Assembly: GCF_005502275.1 (NCBI RefSeq)
Contig: NZ_SWLZ01000007.1
Span: 1-64,000 of the forward strand
Direction of reading: 5' to 3'
DNA: 64,000 bases
DNA from: Robertmurraya siralis
GTDB lineage: Bacteria; Bacillota; Bacilli; Bacillales; Cytobacillaceae
A program made the translations under genes and the position numbers. Position 1 is the first letter of the stretch. Every line of letters starts with the position of its first letter. Below the pieces are notes generated by a model. That model made no database searches, was not told where the DNA came from, and saw only the letters and a program-made list of their open reading frames with translations. Positions 16,865-25,496 of this stretch are shown here, piece after piece.

Positions 16865-17021
16865 GCTGGATTCGAAAGGCTGCTTAAAATTGCGTGCTCC
16901 GTAACATAACTTTACGAATGGAAGAATAGAGATTTATTGGAGAAATCAGTTTGTTTACGATAATAATCAAAAGAAAGAAATACTTTATTAGAAGAATTAT
17001 TACTTTTTCTAAAATAATGTT

Positions 17022-17050
17022 TTGACAGATAGAAAAAAACTAGCTATACT
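17022..17050 (+). promoter_or_regulatory. Sigma-A promoter of NSS transporter
   Basis: A perfect TTGACA (17022-17027), a 17-base spacer and TATACT (17045-17050) lie 100 bases before the transporter start. This is one of the best vegetative promoters in the window. Confidence 0.75.
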
Positions 17051-17149
17051 AATTTTAGTTAAAGTGAATAGTCTGAAAATATAAAAAGTTTCCATTCTTC
17101 ATTGAATTAAGGAAAAAGGATGGATTCGTCATGGGAGGGAGAAAGGACT

Positions 17150-18658
17150 ATGGAAAATCGTCCGCAATGGGGGACAAGAGCAGGTTTCGTTTTAGCCGCA
17201 ATTGGCTCTGCTGTTGGCTTAGGGAATATTTGGCGATTCCCGGCAGTTGCATATGAAAATGGAGGAGGGGCATTTTTCCTGCCGTATTTGTTTGCCTTAC
17301 TGACAGCTGGGATTCCTCTACTCATCATGGAATTTACTCTGGGCCATAAATATCGCGGTTCGGCCCCATTAACATTTGCACGTTTGAATAAAAAGTTTGA
17401 ATGGTTGGGCTGGTGGCAGGTCGCTATCTCATTTGTGATTGCCACATATTATTCGGTTATTATTGCATGGGCGCTTTCTTTCACTGTATTTTCTTTTGAT
17501 TTAAAGTGGGGAAGTGACACCGAAGGATTTTTGTTTGGAGAATATTTACAGTATAGTGATCCAGGGACAGTTGGAGGGATTGTTCCAGGCGTATTTATTC
17601 CATTAATACTTGTTTGGATCATTACATTAGGTATTTTATTTAAGGGAGTCAAAAAAGGAATTGAAGTAGCAAACAAAGTAATGATTCCAGCACTTGTTAT
17701 ATTATTTTTAATCGTAGTAATTCGTTCGGTTACATTAGAAGGAGCTGCCGTAGGGCTAGAAGCTTTTTTCAAGCCAAATTGGAGTCAAATTGCCAATCCT
17801 CAGGTATGGGTAGCGGCATATGGACAAATCTTCTTTAGTTTATCTATTGCTTTTGCTATTATGATTACGTATTCTAGCTATCTTCCGAAGAAAACAGATA
17901 TAACTAATAACGCATTTATTACCGGTTTTGCCAACTCAAGTGTTGAATTGCTAGCAGGTATTGGGGTATTTGCTGCTCTTGGATTTATGGCTACTCAAGC
18001 AGGCGTTAGTATCGATGAAGTGGTCGCCGGTGGTGTGGGATTGGCGTTTGTCGTATTCCCGCAGATTATTAATGAATTCCCAGCATTAAATGGATTCTTT
18101 GGCTCTCTATTCTTTATTTGTTTATCTCTTGCAGGATTAACATCATTAATTTCAATCGTTGAAACTTTTGTTGCGGGAGTAGAAGATAAGTTTAAAGTAT
18201 CTCGAATAAAGTCGGTGGCTATTGGTGGTGGATTAGCAGCGCTCATTTCCATACTTTATGCGACAAGAGGCGGACTAAACTTCTTAGATGCGGCTGATTA
18301 CTTTATTAACCAGTTTGGTGTTGCACTTGCAGGTCTTGTTGAAGTTATTGTAGTTGCTTGGTTCTTAAAAGAACTTAAGAATATCCGGGATCATGCAAAC
18401 AACATTTCCGATATTCGCATTAGTACATGGTGGAATATAAGTTTAGGCATTATCACACCAATTGTACTAGGATTTATGATGGTTCAAAATATTATTACGA
18501 ATATTAAAGAAAATTATGAAGGTTATCCAACTAGCTTCCTTCTCTATTCTGGATGGGGAGTCGCAGTTGCAGCAGTGATATTAGGGATTGTATTTTCAAC
18601 ATTTAAGTGGCAAAAAAATATGCAATCTGTACCTGAACAAAAGGGGGTCTCTAAATAA
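17150..18658 (+). CDS. NSS-family sodium-dependent amino acid transporter (MetP-like)
   Basis: Membrane symporter of 502 residues and about 12 segments, of the neurotransmitter:sodium symporter family. The N-terminal GSAVGLGNIWRFP region holds the Na+ and substrate sites of the family and is intact. The start at 17150 matches the conserved N-terminus; GGGAGGGAGAAAGGA precedes it. The stop overlaps the start of a 35-residue protein of the MetS type (TAATG), as in methionine/alanine importers such as MetPS of Corynebacterium. That makes methionine or alanine the likeliest substrates; this is inference from the family and the partner. Confidence 0.9.
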   Translation: MENRPQWGTRAGFVLAAIGSAVGLGNIWRFPAVAYENGGGAFFLPYLFALLTAGIPLLIMEFTLGHKYRGSAPLTFARLNKKFEWLGWWQVAISFVIATYYSVIIAWALSFTVFSFDLKWGSDTEGFLFGEYLQYSDPGTVGGIVPGVFIPLILVWIITLGILFKGVKKGIEVANKVMIPALVILFLIVVIRSVTLEGAAVGLEAFFKPNWSQIANPQVWVAAYGQIFFSLSIAFAIMITYSSYLPKKTDITNNAFITGFANSSVELLAGIGVFAALGFMATQAGVSIDEVVAGGVGLAFVVFPQIINEFPALNGFFGSLFFICLSLAGLTSLISIVETFVAGVEDKFKVSRIKSVAIGGGLAALISILYATRGGLNFLDAADYFINQFGVALAGLVEVIVVAWFLKELKNIRDHANNISDIRISTWWNISLGIITPIVLGFMMVQNIITNIKENYEGYPTSFLLYSGWGVAVAAVILGIVFSTFKWQKNMQSVPEQKGVSK

Positions 18659-18765
18659 TGTCGGTAAGTTCAATTGTCATGATGGTTGTCGGTATGGTCA
18701 TTATTTGGGGAGGCTTAGGGGCAAGTATACTTCATGCCGTGAAAAAAGCAAGACAGGCTAAATAA
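18658..18765 (+). CDS. metS: MetS-like small subunit of NSS transporter
   Basis: A 35-residue protein starting at the ATG that overlaps the transporter stop codon (TAATG). It has a single hydrophobic helix (SSIVMMVVGMVIIWGGLG) followed by a basic tail (AVKKARQAK), the pattern of MetS-type subunits that are needed for activity of MetP-like transporters. Translational coupling implies a 1:1 partner. It is too short for most gene finders. Confidence 0.8.
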   Translation: MSVSSIVMMVVGMVIIWGGLGASILHAVKKARQAK

Positions 18766-18782
18766 ATCGATTAAATAGGAAC

Positions 18783-18817
18783 GGGCAAAAGGTTATGCAG
18801 CCTTTTGCCTGTTTTTT
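18783..18817 (+). terminator. Terminator of transporter-metS operon
   Basis: GGCAAAAGG (18784-18792) pairs with CCTTTTGCC (18801-18809), with a T-run to 18817. Confidence 0.85.
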
Positions 18818-18855
18818 GGTTTTTCTGTTCATTCCTACCGAAATGTAAATCATCG

Positions 18856-19845
18856 TTATTTTCTAGCCTTTTGCCGTTCTTGTCTTTCCCAAAGTCTTAA
18901 GTGTGGATATGGATCAAACGACCATTCTGTATAGCCATTATCCTTATACATTCCATAATGGAGGTGAGGCGGAAATTTCCCTGATGTTCCTGGTGGGCCA
19001 TAACCAGAACTGCCCACACCACCAATTGGCATGCCAGGTTCAACAATTTGTCCGAGCTTTAAGTCTTTAGTAAATCCGCTTAAGTGAGCGAAATAATGAT
19101 AGTTATTATGAATGTCACGAATACCTACTCTCCAACCTCCGTAGCGGTTCCATCCCTTCATTTCAATTATCCCGTAGGATGTCGCCCGTACTGGAACCCC
19201 ATAATCGGCAAAGATATCTGTACCTTCATGAATTCTTCGACCGCCCCAGCCTCGTGCATCTCCCCATGTATTTTTATAGCTATGATTGCTTCTTAAAGGA
19301 ACGGGGAAGGCATGGCCTTCCAGATCAATTCTGCCAAAATGCTTATAAATTTTCGCCTTGTCAATGATGATTCCGACCGTTTTATCCCGCTTATAGTAAT
19401 CCCATAATGCGATTTTTATATTGTCATGATTAACTCCGTATGTCAGAAGGTATTGAGCAAAAGCATGGATGACATCTTCATCATCGTTCATATCAGCTTT
19501 CCCATCACCGTTTCCATCATAGCCCATTCCGTTAAAAAATTTGATTGAGGTAAGATTTTGATCCTCCAGGTTTGGGTTTAATATTCCGACCCACTCTTCA
19601 GGTTTAAAATAAATACCGATAACTCCATCTGTGTCAGGGAGATCACGCCTTGCGTTGCGAATATTGCGCTCATACTGATCGACAGCAGCCATATAGTACC
19701 ACGGAATATTGGTAACTGCTTCTACACTTTTATAGAGATTCATTCTTTGAGTATATACATTCTCTTCCTCTTTTGCTTGAACGGGGCTGAAGCTAATTAA
19801 CAGGAAAAATATGAATATGGGCAAAATTAATCGAAAATAGCGCAC
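18856..19845 (-). CDS. lytH: M23 peptidase LytH (sporulation L-Ala-D-Glu endopeptidase)
   Basis: Secreted or membrane-anchored peptidase of 329 residues that trims peptide side chains in cortex peptidoglycan in B. subtilis. An N-terminal signal segment (about 5-24, ending VQAKEEE) is followed by a LytH-specific region. The C-terminal M23/LytM domain has the zinc ligands in RIHEGTDIFA and HLHYG. In the middle, DGNGDGKADMNDDED (about residue 115) looks like an EF-hand-type calcium loop. The start is GTG at 19843-19845, with AAAGGAGG just upstream. As in B. subtilis it neighbours lipA and the yun genes; here the NSS transporter and the lysine transporter are placed between it and yunB. Confidence 0.9.
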   Translation of the reverse strand: MRYFRLILPIFIFFLLISFSPVQAKEEENVYTQRMNLYKSVEAVTNIPWYYMAAVDQYERNIRNARRDLPDTDGVIGIYFKPEEWVGILNPNLEDQNLTSIKFFNGMGYDGNGDGKADMNDDEDVIHAFAQYLLTYGVNHDNIKIALWDYYKRDKTVGIIIDKAKIYKHFGRIDLEGHAFPVPLRSNHSYKNTWGDARGWGGRRIHEGTDIFADYGVPVRATSYGIIEMKGWNRYGGWRVGIRDIHNNYHYFAHLSGFTKDLKLGQIVEPGMPIGGVGSSGYGPPGTSGKFPPHLHYGMYKDNGYTEWSFDPYPHLRLWERQERQKARK

Positions 19846-20093
19846 AAGAATCCTCCTTTAAAAATGGTCTATCCTAAATAAGTAAGGAGTTAGGAATAAT
19901 TTCAAAGCCGCTTTCTTTTAAGTGATTCACATAACTTAGTTTGTGACATTGATTGGAATAAATAAATATCAATAAATGGTAATAGAGGACAATAAAAACA
20001 ACTTTCTTGTCTGATGCTTTTCAGTATGATAAAGTGACATGAGTAGTATTTTGGTACATATAAACACTGATCATTAAAGGGATGGTGTAGAAA

Positions 20094-21011
20094 TTGAGTC
20101 AGAAGCAGGAGCAATTACGTAAACCTGAGTGGTTAAAAATAAAGCTGAACACAAACGAGAATTATACAGGTCTGAAAAAAATGATGCGTGAAAAAAGCCT
20201 TCATACAGTTTGTGAAGAAGCGAAATGTCCTAATATTCATGAATGCTGGGCTGTAAGACGAACAGCAACTTTCATGATTTTAGGTGATACATGTACAAGA
20301 GCTTGTCGGTTCTGCGCTGTAAAAACGGGACTGCCAACAGAGCTCGATTGGCAAGAGCCAGAAAGAGTCGCTGATTCTGTTGCACTTATGAATTTAAAGC
20401 ACGTTGTAGTAACTGCGGTTGCACGTGATGATTTAAAGGATGGAGGAGCGGCTGTTTTCGCTGAAACTGTCAGAGCGATACGCAGAAAAAGTCCTTTTAC
20501 CAGCATTGAAGTCCTTCCATCGGATATGGGCGGAGTGTATGAAAATCTGGAAACATTAATGAATGCAAAACCAGATATCCTCAACCACAATATTGAAACA
20601 GTTAGAAGGTTAACCCCAAGAGTTCGTGCCAGAGCAAAGTATGAGCGTTCTTTAGAATTTTTAAAGCGTGCAAAAGAAATGAATCCAGACATCCCGACAA
20701 AATCAAGCTTAATGATTGGTTTAGGGGAAACGAAGGAAGAAATTATTGAAACAATGGATGATCTACGTGCAAATGACGTCGATATCATGACGATTGGACA
20801 ATATTTACAGCCAACAAAGAAGCATTTGCCAGTAATCAAATATTATCACCCAGATGAGTTCCAAGAGCTAAAAGAAATTGCCTTAAGTAAAGGATTTAGC
20901 CATTGTGAAGCAGGTCCACTTGTTCGTTCATCATACCATGCAGATGAGCAAGTAAATGAAGCAGCGAAGCATAAGCAAATGCTTGCAGAGCAACAAGCAA
21001 ATGAAGCATAA
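20094..21011 (+). CDS. lipA: Lipoyl synthase
   Basis: Radical SAM enzyme of 305 residues that inserts two sulfurs into octanoyl groups on lipoyl domains. Cys40, Cys45 and Cys51 ([12 protein letters not shown]) hold the auxiliary 4Fe-4S cluster that donates sulfur. Cys67, Cys71 and Cys74 (CTRACRFC) hold the SAM cluster. The C-terminal VRSSYHA contains the conserved serine ligand. Over most of its length it is nearly identical to B. subtilis LipA as I recall it. The start is TTG at 20094 behind AAAGGGATGG. The acidic, Gln-rich tail after EQVNEA is variable in the family. A terminator follows directly. Confidence 0.97.
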   Translation: MSQKQEQLRKPEWLKIKLNTNENYTGLKKMMREKSLHTVCEEAKCPNIHECWAVRRTATFMILGDTCTRACRFCAVKTGLPTELDWQEPERVADSVALMNLKHVVVTAVARDDLKDGGAAVFAETVRAIRRKSPFTSIEVLPSDMGGVYENLETLMNAKPDILNHNIETVRRLTPRVRARAKYERSLEFLKRAKEMNPDIPTKSSLMIGLGETKEEIIETMDDLRANDVDIMTIGQYLQPTKKHLPVIKYYHPDEFQELKEIALSKGFSHCEAGPLVRSSYHADEQVNEAAKHKQMLAEQQANEA

Positions 21012-21013
21012 AT

Positions 21014-21047
21014 AAAAAGAGTTCGGCTTTGAAGCTGAACTCTTTTT
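21014..21047 (+). terminator. Terminator of lipA
   Basis: AAAAAGAGTTC (21014-21024) with GCTT pairs with AAGC and GAACTCTTTTT (21037-21047). Confidence 0.85.
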
Positions 21048-21214
21048 ATTGTTTTAAGAAACGAGCAATTTCGTTGGTTTTGCATGGTAATTTTTATTTT
21101 AGGGCAAGTCGTGATCACTCTGACGAGCCACTAGAAGTGCTGTGACCATTGTTTGCTATTATCGTGCTTCATCTAAGATAGTTTGAAAAGTATTTCATAC
21201 GCTTTTTGTTGTTG

Positions 21215-21778
21215 CTACTGTCCTTGAGGTGATTTCTTTATTTCTTTAATTAGTTGATCAATGGCATACTCGGCTTTTCGACTATCAGAGTCCATCGTAG
21301 CAAAGCTTTCAACATTTTTTCTTAAAGCAGTATTATCGGTGACAAAAATGTCAAACCAACGTGGAACGACAGACATTGCTGTTTTTTTAACTTGATCGGC
21401 TTTTTCCTTGCGATTATCAGAATCGGTTGCATAAACAATGATCACTTCTTCTCCTGTTACAAGGGTAGAGACATCATCTACATTAGGAATATCCGTACAT
21501 AGCTTGCTTATGATATCAGCAGTCTTTTCTCGATCCATCGCTGCATAGTGATCATTTGCGACATTTGTCCCGGTTACCGGTGCTTTTTGATGGCGAACAT
21601 AGCCGAAATCTTCCGGTTCATTTTTTCCATTTTTATTATAAATATCTGCACGCTGGTCATTAACATTAATCGTATTTCCACTTTCATTATAAAGCCCTTC
21701 CACTGCTGAGTCGTTATTGCATGCAGCTAATAAAAGCAGGAAACCGATACTAACGATAAGAGAACGTTTATTCATCAT
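21215..21778 (-). CDS. yutC: YhcN/YlaJ-family sporulation lipoprotein (YutC)
   Basis: Spore membrane lipoprotein of 187 residues. A signal peptide ends in the lipobox LLLAAC (Cys about 20), so the mature protein is lipid-anchored. The C-terminal part (about 80-187) matches the YhcN/YlaJ domain: AMDREKTADIISKL, a TGEEVIIVYAT strand and a VPRWFDIFVTDN stretch. Family members are forespore-expressed and affect germination or outgrowth. The position next to lipA and opposite yutD matches yutC in B. subtilis. GGAGGTG at 21782-21788 precedes two adjacent ATG codons. A possible sigma-F/G promoter lies at 21796-21823. Confidence 0.85.
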   Translation of the reverse strand: MMNKRSLIVSIGFLLLLAACNNDSAVEGLYNESGNTINVNDQRADIYNKNGKNEPEDFGYVRHQKAPVTGTNVANDHYAAMDREKTADIISKLCTDIPNVDDVSTLVTGEEVIIVYATDSDNRKEKADQVKKTAMSVVPRWFDIFVTDNTALRKNVESFATMDSDSRKAEYAIDQLIKEIKKSPQGQ

Positions 21779-21795
21779 CTACACCTCCACATTTG

Positions 21796-21823
21796 TAGTA
21801 TGAACAAATTTAGAAATTTTTCA
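21796..21823 (-). promoter_or_regulatory. Possible sigma-G/F promoter of yutC
   Basis: On the minus strand TGAAAA and CATACTA are separated by 15 bases, close to the forespore consensus (TGAATA - CATnnTA). It would start transcription only about ten bases before the coding start. It fits the expected forespore expression of this lipoprotein family. Confidence 0.35.
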
Positions 21824-21922
21824 CTTAGTAAATTAATCAAGTTCAAATTTATGCCCTTATTGTGAAAAAGGCGGTAGACAGTATATAATGAGAACATAGT
21901 GTGTCAAAAAGAGGTGATGGGT

Positions 21923-22198
21923 TTGATCTGCATCAATAATATATGCTACGAGATCATTGAGGAAAGAGGAGAAGGTTTTAACGAAGAGGCTTTTCAAGGC
22001 AGATATAGCGATATTTTAAGTAAATACGATTATATAGTAGGTGATTGGGGCTATGGTCAACTTCGCCTAAAAGGGTTTTATGATGATAAAAATCAAAAAG
22101 CAACTTTTGATACAAAAATCAGCACATTGACGGAATATATTTATGAATTTTGTAACTTTGGCTGTTCTTATTTTGTTGTAAGGAAAGTACAGGGGTAA
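21923..22198 (+). CDS. yutD: YutD family protein (DUF1027)
   Basis: Small cytoplasmic protein of 91 residues, function unknown. I recognise YutD from RYSDILSKYDYIVGDWGYGQ and FDTKISTLTEYIYEFCNFGC. TTG at 21923 is chosen because AGAGGTGAT ends six bases before it and the family starts M-I-C-I; ATG at 21917 in the same frame would overlap the ribosome site. Several cysteines (Cys3, Cys7 and two in EFCNFGC) are noticeable. It faces yutC divergently and is followed by a strong terminator. Confidence 0.85.
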   Translation: MICINNICYEIIEERGEGFNEEAFQGRYSDILSKYDYIVGDWGYGQLRLKGFYDDKNQKATFDTKISTLTEYIYEFCNFGCSYFVVRKVQG

Positions 22199-22235
22199 AG
22201 AGCGCACCAGTGAAGACACACTGGTCGCTCTTTTT
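22197..22235. terminator. Bidirectional terminator between yutD and the 22237 gene
   Basis: AAAGAGCG and CCAGTG (22197-22212) pair with CACTGG and CGCTCTTTTTT (22218-22235). It serves the two convergent genes. Confidence 0.85.
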
Positions 22236-22236
22236 T

Positions 22237-22497
22237 CTATTCATCCTTTTTATCGTGGATAGGATGGGAACCCTCCATTTGTCGTGGAGTATCCTCATGT
22301 AGTGTTCGATTTTCATACGTAAAACCACTGTTAGAGCGTTGCCCTTTTTGCCAGTCACCATCTTTATTTTGCACTGGTTTTTGCTGAGCAATCGGCGATC
22401 CGAAAGGCCCTTCAGGGAACTCTTCCGCATTTATAACTTCCCGTTGTTTCTCGACATTGGAAAAATCCTGGTATTGTTCATTTCTCTTGTGCGCCAC
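22237..22497 (-). CDS. Small conserved hydrophilic Bacillus protein
   Basis: Protein of 86 residues, charged and rich in Gln and Asn, without membrane segments. It begins with GTG (MAHKRNEQYQDFSN) behind AAAGGAGAG. I recall similar short proteins in many Bacillus genomes, usually annotated only as cytosolic proteins, with the EEFPEGPFGSP segment as the conserved core. No function can be given. It lies between yutD and the DUF3055 gene and is convergent with yutD. Confidence 0.75.
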   Translation of the reverse strand: MAHKRNEQYQDFSNVEKQREVINAEEFPEGPFGSPIAQQKPVQNKDGDWQKGQRSNSGFTYENRTLHEDTPRQMEGSHPIHDKKDE

Positions 22498-22632
22498 CTT
22501 AAATCACTCTCCTTTCTCGTAGTATTAACTAATTATTTGTAAAAAGGAAAGGTAACTTTTGCTGTTCTTAGTGTTGTAATGTGGGAGTTCCAAGAAAAAA
22601 AGAGGCTGCCTTTTTTGACAACCCCATGAATG

Positions 22633-22899
22633 TTAAATCACTTCATATAAAAACTGCCTTAATTCTTCCGCATCTTCCTCGGATAATTGGAATGCATACT
22701 CTAAATAGCCTTCTTCTTTTAAGTCATCTGGACCGATGATAGCATAGCGGCTTCCCTGCATATCAAGGACGATTTGTTTTCCATAATGACGATCAGATTG
22801 AATAATCGCTAAATCGAATCGATTGTTTTCTCCCATAAAACTTACAAACCGAGTTTTTGTATCGACTAAATCGTTATATAAGTAAAATCTTTCTGACAT
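22633..22899 (-). CDS. DUF3055 family protein
   Basis: Cytoplasmic protein of 88 residues, function unknown. The N-terminal SERFYLYNDLVDTKTRFVSF and the acidic C-terminus (SEEDAEELRQFLYEVI) match the DUF3055 family of Bacilli. GGAGGGG lies before the ATG. It is only 24 bases downstream of glpX on the same strand and is probably co-transcribed with it. Confidence 0.83.
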   Translation of the reverse strand: MSERFYLYNDLVDTKTRFVSFMGENNRFDLAIIQSDRHYGKQIVLDMQGSRYAIIGPDDLKEEGYLEYAFQLSEEDAEELRQFLYEVI

Positions 22900-22923
22900 A
22901 ATACCCCTCCTTTGCTTCGCTTA

Positions 22924-23895
22924 TTAAGTAAACATGAGTAAGTGTGGTTTACTCTCAAGATGATGATGCGTTTTAATGTATCTAACCGTTTTTGTTTTAC
23001 TGCGCATCACAATAGAGTCAGTTTCAGCTAAATCGCCACCAAGAAAACGCACTCCATTTAATAGCTCTCCATTAGAAACTCCAGTTGCTGCAAAGATTGC
23101 GTCATCCCCTGAGACTAAGTCGTGTAATAATAATAATTGTCGAGGTTCTTGCAAACCCATCTTTATGCATCTCAGTTCTTCTTCAGGAGAATGAGGCACT
23201 AATCGTGCCTGCATATCTCCGCCGAGTGCTTTTATGGCAGCGGCGGAAATTACTCCTTCAGGTGCTCCGCCAATTCCGACGAATAAATCGACTCCGGTTT
23301 GTGGCAATGCCGTGGCGATTGCAGCTCCAACGTCACCGTCACCAAAAAGCTTGACCCGAGAGCCTTTCGCTCTTATTCGTTCGATCAATTGCTCATGGCG
23401 TTCTCGTTCTTGAATGATAACAGTGAGATCTTGAACACGTTTGTTATTTGCTTTTGCTACTATATCAATCGTTTTTTCGATCGGATCAAGCAAGCTAATT
23501 TTCCCTGCCGCTTGTTTGCCAACTGCAATTTTTTCCATATACATATCTGGTGCATGGAGCAATGTTCCTTTATCAGCAATCGCTATTACAGCCATTGCGT
23601 TATTATGACCCTTTGCTACAATACTTGTTCCTTCTAACGGATCAACCGCGATATCCACCTTTGGCCCTGTCATTGTCCCTAGTCGTTCTCCAATATAGAG
23701 CATCGGAGCTTCGTCCAATTCTCCTTCACCAATGACGACGGTTCCATCCATATTAACAGAATCGAACATTTTTCTCATGGCATTTGTTGCTGCTTCGTCG
23801 GCCTCGTTTTTCTTTCCTCTCCCCATCCAGCCGGCAGATGCCAATGCTGCCGCTTCGGTTACTCGGACAATTTCCAATGCTAGCTCACGTTCCAA
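22924..23895 (-). CDS. glpX: Fructose-1,6-bisphosphatase class II
   Basis: Gluconeogenic phosphatase of 323 residues that removes phosphate from fructose 1,6-bisphosphate. The class II (GlpX) motifs are visible: the metal-binding [12 protein letters not shown] and IAVDPLEGT, and [14 protein letters not shown] for the substrate. TTG at 23893-23895 is chosen as start, because GGAGGAAAGG lies directly upstream and the family begins with MERELALE. A slightly longer frame from 23913 would place the ribosome site inside the gene. It heads a short minus-strand operon with the DUF3055 gene. Confidence 0.95.
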   Translation of the reverse strand: MERELALEIVRVTEAAALASAGWMGRGKKNEADEAATNAMRKMFDSVNMDGTVVIGEGELDEAPMLYIGERLGTMTGPKVDIAVDPLEGTSIVAKGHNNAMAVIAIADKGTLLHAPDMYMEKIAVGKQAAGKISLLDPIEKTIDIVAKANNKRVQDLTVIIQERERHEQLIERIRAKGSRVKLFGDGDVGAAIATALPQTGVDLFVGIGGAPEGVISAAAIKALGGDMQARLVPHSPEEELRCIKMGLQEPRQLLLLHDLVSGDDAIFAATGVSNGELLNGVRFLGGDLAETDSIVMRSKTKTVRYIKTHHHLESKPHLLMFT

Positions 23896-24114
23896 AACCT
23901 TTCCTCCATTCAACTATTTTCCAGTAATATGTCAGCACTTCACATTTTATCCACAATCGTATATTGTGATTTTATTTCACTTCTCTATCTTAACAAAAAA
24001 AAGGCCATTCAACATTGCTATTCTTGACAAATGATTCACAACTTTTAAATGCTTTTGTTTTGTAAAAATAGTAGACTTTCACAAAGAAGGGAAATATACG
24101 CAATACTAAAATTG

Positions 24115-24123
24115 TGCTACAAT
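24115..24123 (+). promoter_or_regulatory. Extended -10 promoter of EAL gene
   Basis: TGC directly before TACAAT (24118-24123), 42 bases upstream of the EAL start codon. There is no good -35 at 17 bases. Confidence 0.4.
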
Positions 24124-24164
24124 ATCGTTAGCATCGATGTGAACACTTGAGAGGACTGATCCCA

Positions 24165-25466
24165 TTGGCTCAACTTAAAGATATTGGTACAAATGTACTG
24201 AAGTGGACAAGAATTGTTTTGCCATTTAAGAGACTGCGTTATTTTCCCCCACAGTTTATCGTTAGAAATCCTGTTGTTGAAGGGGTCAAATTGGCTTTTA
24301 AGCAAGGATGCGAAGTTGCTATATTAGTGTTCAACATCAACAATTTGAAGGAGTTGCATGGTCTGTTAGGAGAAGACTATTATCGAGCTTTTATAAAAGA
24401 GTTGAAGCTCTCCTTTCGTACGGTCGTTCAACTAGAGCTATGTGATGAGGATGTGTTAGTCCTCCACGATCACTATAGTGATGGATTTACACTGTTTTTA
24501 AAAGTTGACCAGAATTGGGGCTGTGTTTTTGAAATTGACGCAGCATTGAGTAAAGTGATAAAGGAAGTTAAGCAGAAGCTGTCTCTTTCATTTCCTTGCG
24601 CACAACCAGAATTTGAATCTGGTTACATGTTTATTGAAAAGAAACACTATTCGATTCAGGAAGCGATTTACAAGGCTCATCAGCAGGCATTAGCAATGGC
24701 TGAGAAACGAATCGACTCCGAGTTTAATGAAATGTTATATATGATCCGAAAAATTGTCTCTAAAAAAGAAATCAGGCTTTTGGCGCAGCCCATTATAGAT
24801 GTAGAGTCAAAGGTTGTGAGAGCATGGGAAATGTTAACGCGTGGACCAAGGGATACTGCTTATGAAAGCCCGCTGACCTTGTTTTCGGTAGCTAGACAGA
24901 CTGACTATTTATATGACTTAGAAATGATCGTACTCGAAAAAACATTTGAACAAATCCAAAAAACAGCGTGTAAACATGCTATTTTTGTTAATTTCACTCC
25001 ACTTTCCTTGGGCAATAAAACTTTTATTCGCGACTTGAATAAATTGCTGGAGCGTTATAAAAATATACCTCCGAGTCAATTTACGATAGAGATAACCGAA
25101 CGTGATTCAATTGAAGGAATTGAATTGTTATTAGACAACATTAAGGCATTGCGGTGCATCGGTTTTCAAATCGCAGTAGATGATACGGGTTCAGGCTATG
25201 CCAGTTTGAATACAATAAGTGCGATCATGCCAGATATTATCAAAATTGATCGCTCTGTTATTCAAGATATTGATAAGAATCCAGTCAAGGAATCAATGCT
25301 AAAGGGATTGTTATTAGTAGCGAAAGAAACAGGTTCCCTTGTTGTGGCAGAAGGAATTGAAAACGCAGAAGAGGCGTCGGTATTATCACGTAATAATGTT
25401 GACCTTGCTCAAGGCTATTTCTTTGCAAGGCCAGAATCCCTACAAAAGAGCTTAGCATCGAGTTAA
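24165..25466 (+). CDS. EAL domain protein with degenerate GGDEF-like N-terminus
   Basis: Cytoplasmic protein of 433 residues. The N-terminal half (about 35-190) has the outline of a GGDEF domain, but its signature position reads SDGF, so cyclase activity is not expected. The C-terminal EAL domain keeps the acidic and metal-binding positions: E in AWEMLTR (EML instead of EAL), the Asn in FVNFTP, TIEITER, AVDDTGSGYASL (normally DDFGxG), IKIDRSVI and VAEGIE. It could be an active cyclic-di-GMP phosphodiesterase or a YkuI-like binding protein. TTG at 24165 follows GAGAGGA by nine bases; TTG at 24147 is the alternative. It forms a pair with yutE. Confidence 0.85.
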   Translation: MAQLKDIGTNVLKWTRIVLPFKRLRYFPPQFIVRNPVVEGVKLAFKQGCEVAILVFNINNLKELHGLLGEDYYRAFIKELKLSFRTVVQLELCDEDVLVLHDHYSDGFTLFLKVDQNWGCVFEIDAALSKVIKEVKQKLSLSFPCAQPEFESGYMFIEKKHYSIQEAIYKAHQQALAMAEKRIDSEFNEMLYMIRKIVSKKEIRLLAQPIIDVESKVVRAWEMLTRGPRDTAYESPLTLFSVARQTDYLYDLEMIVLEKTFEQIQKTACKHAIFVNFTPLSLGNKTFIRDLNKLLERYKNIPPSQFTIEITERDSIEGIELLLDNIKALRCIGFQIAVDDTGSGYASLNTISAIMPDIIKIDRSVIQDIDKNPVKESMLKGLLLVAKETGSLVVAEGIENAEEASVLSRNNVDLAQGYFFARPESLQKSLASS

Positions 25467-25496
25467 TTTTGCTTATTGATGAAAGGATTGAAACAG

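Noticed and set aside
20237-20839. 200-codon minus-strand frame inside lipA
   Set aside because: Shadow of a strongly conserved gene; no ribosome site and no recognisable product.
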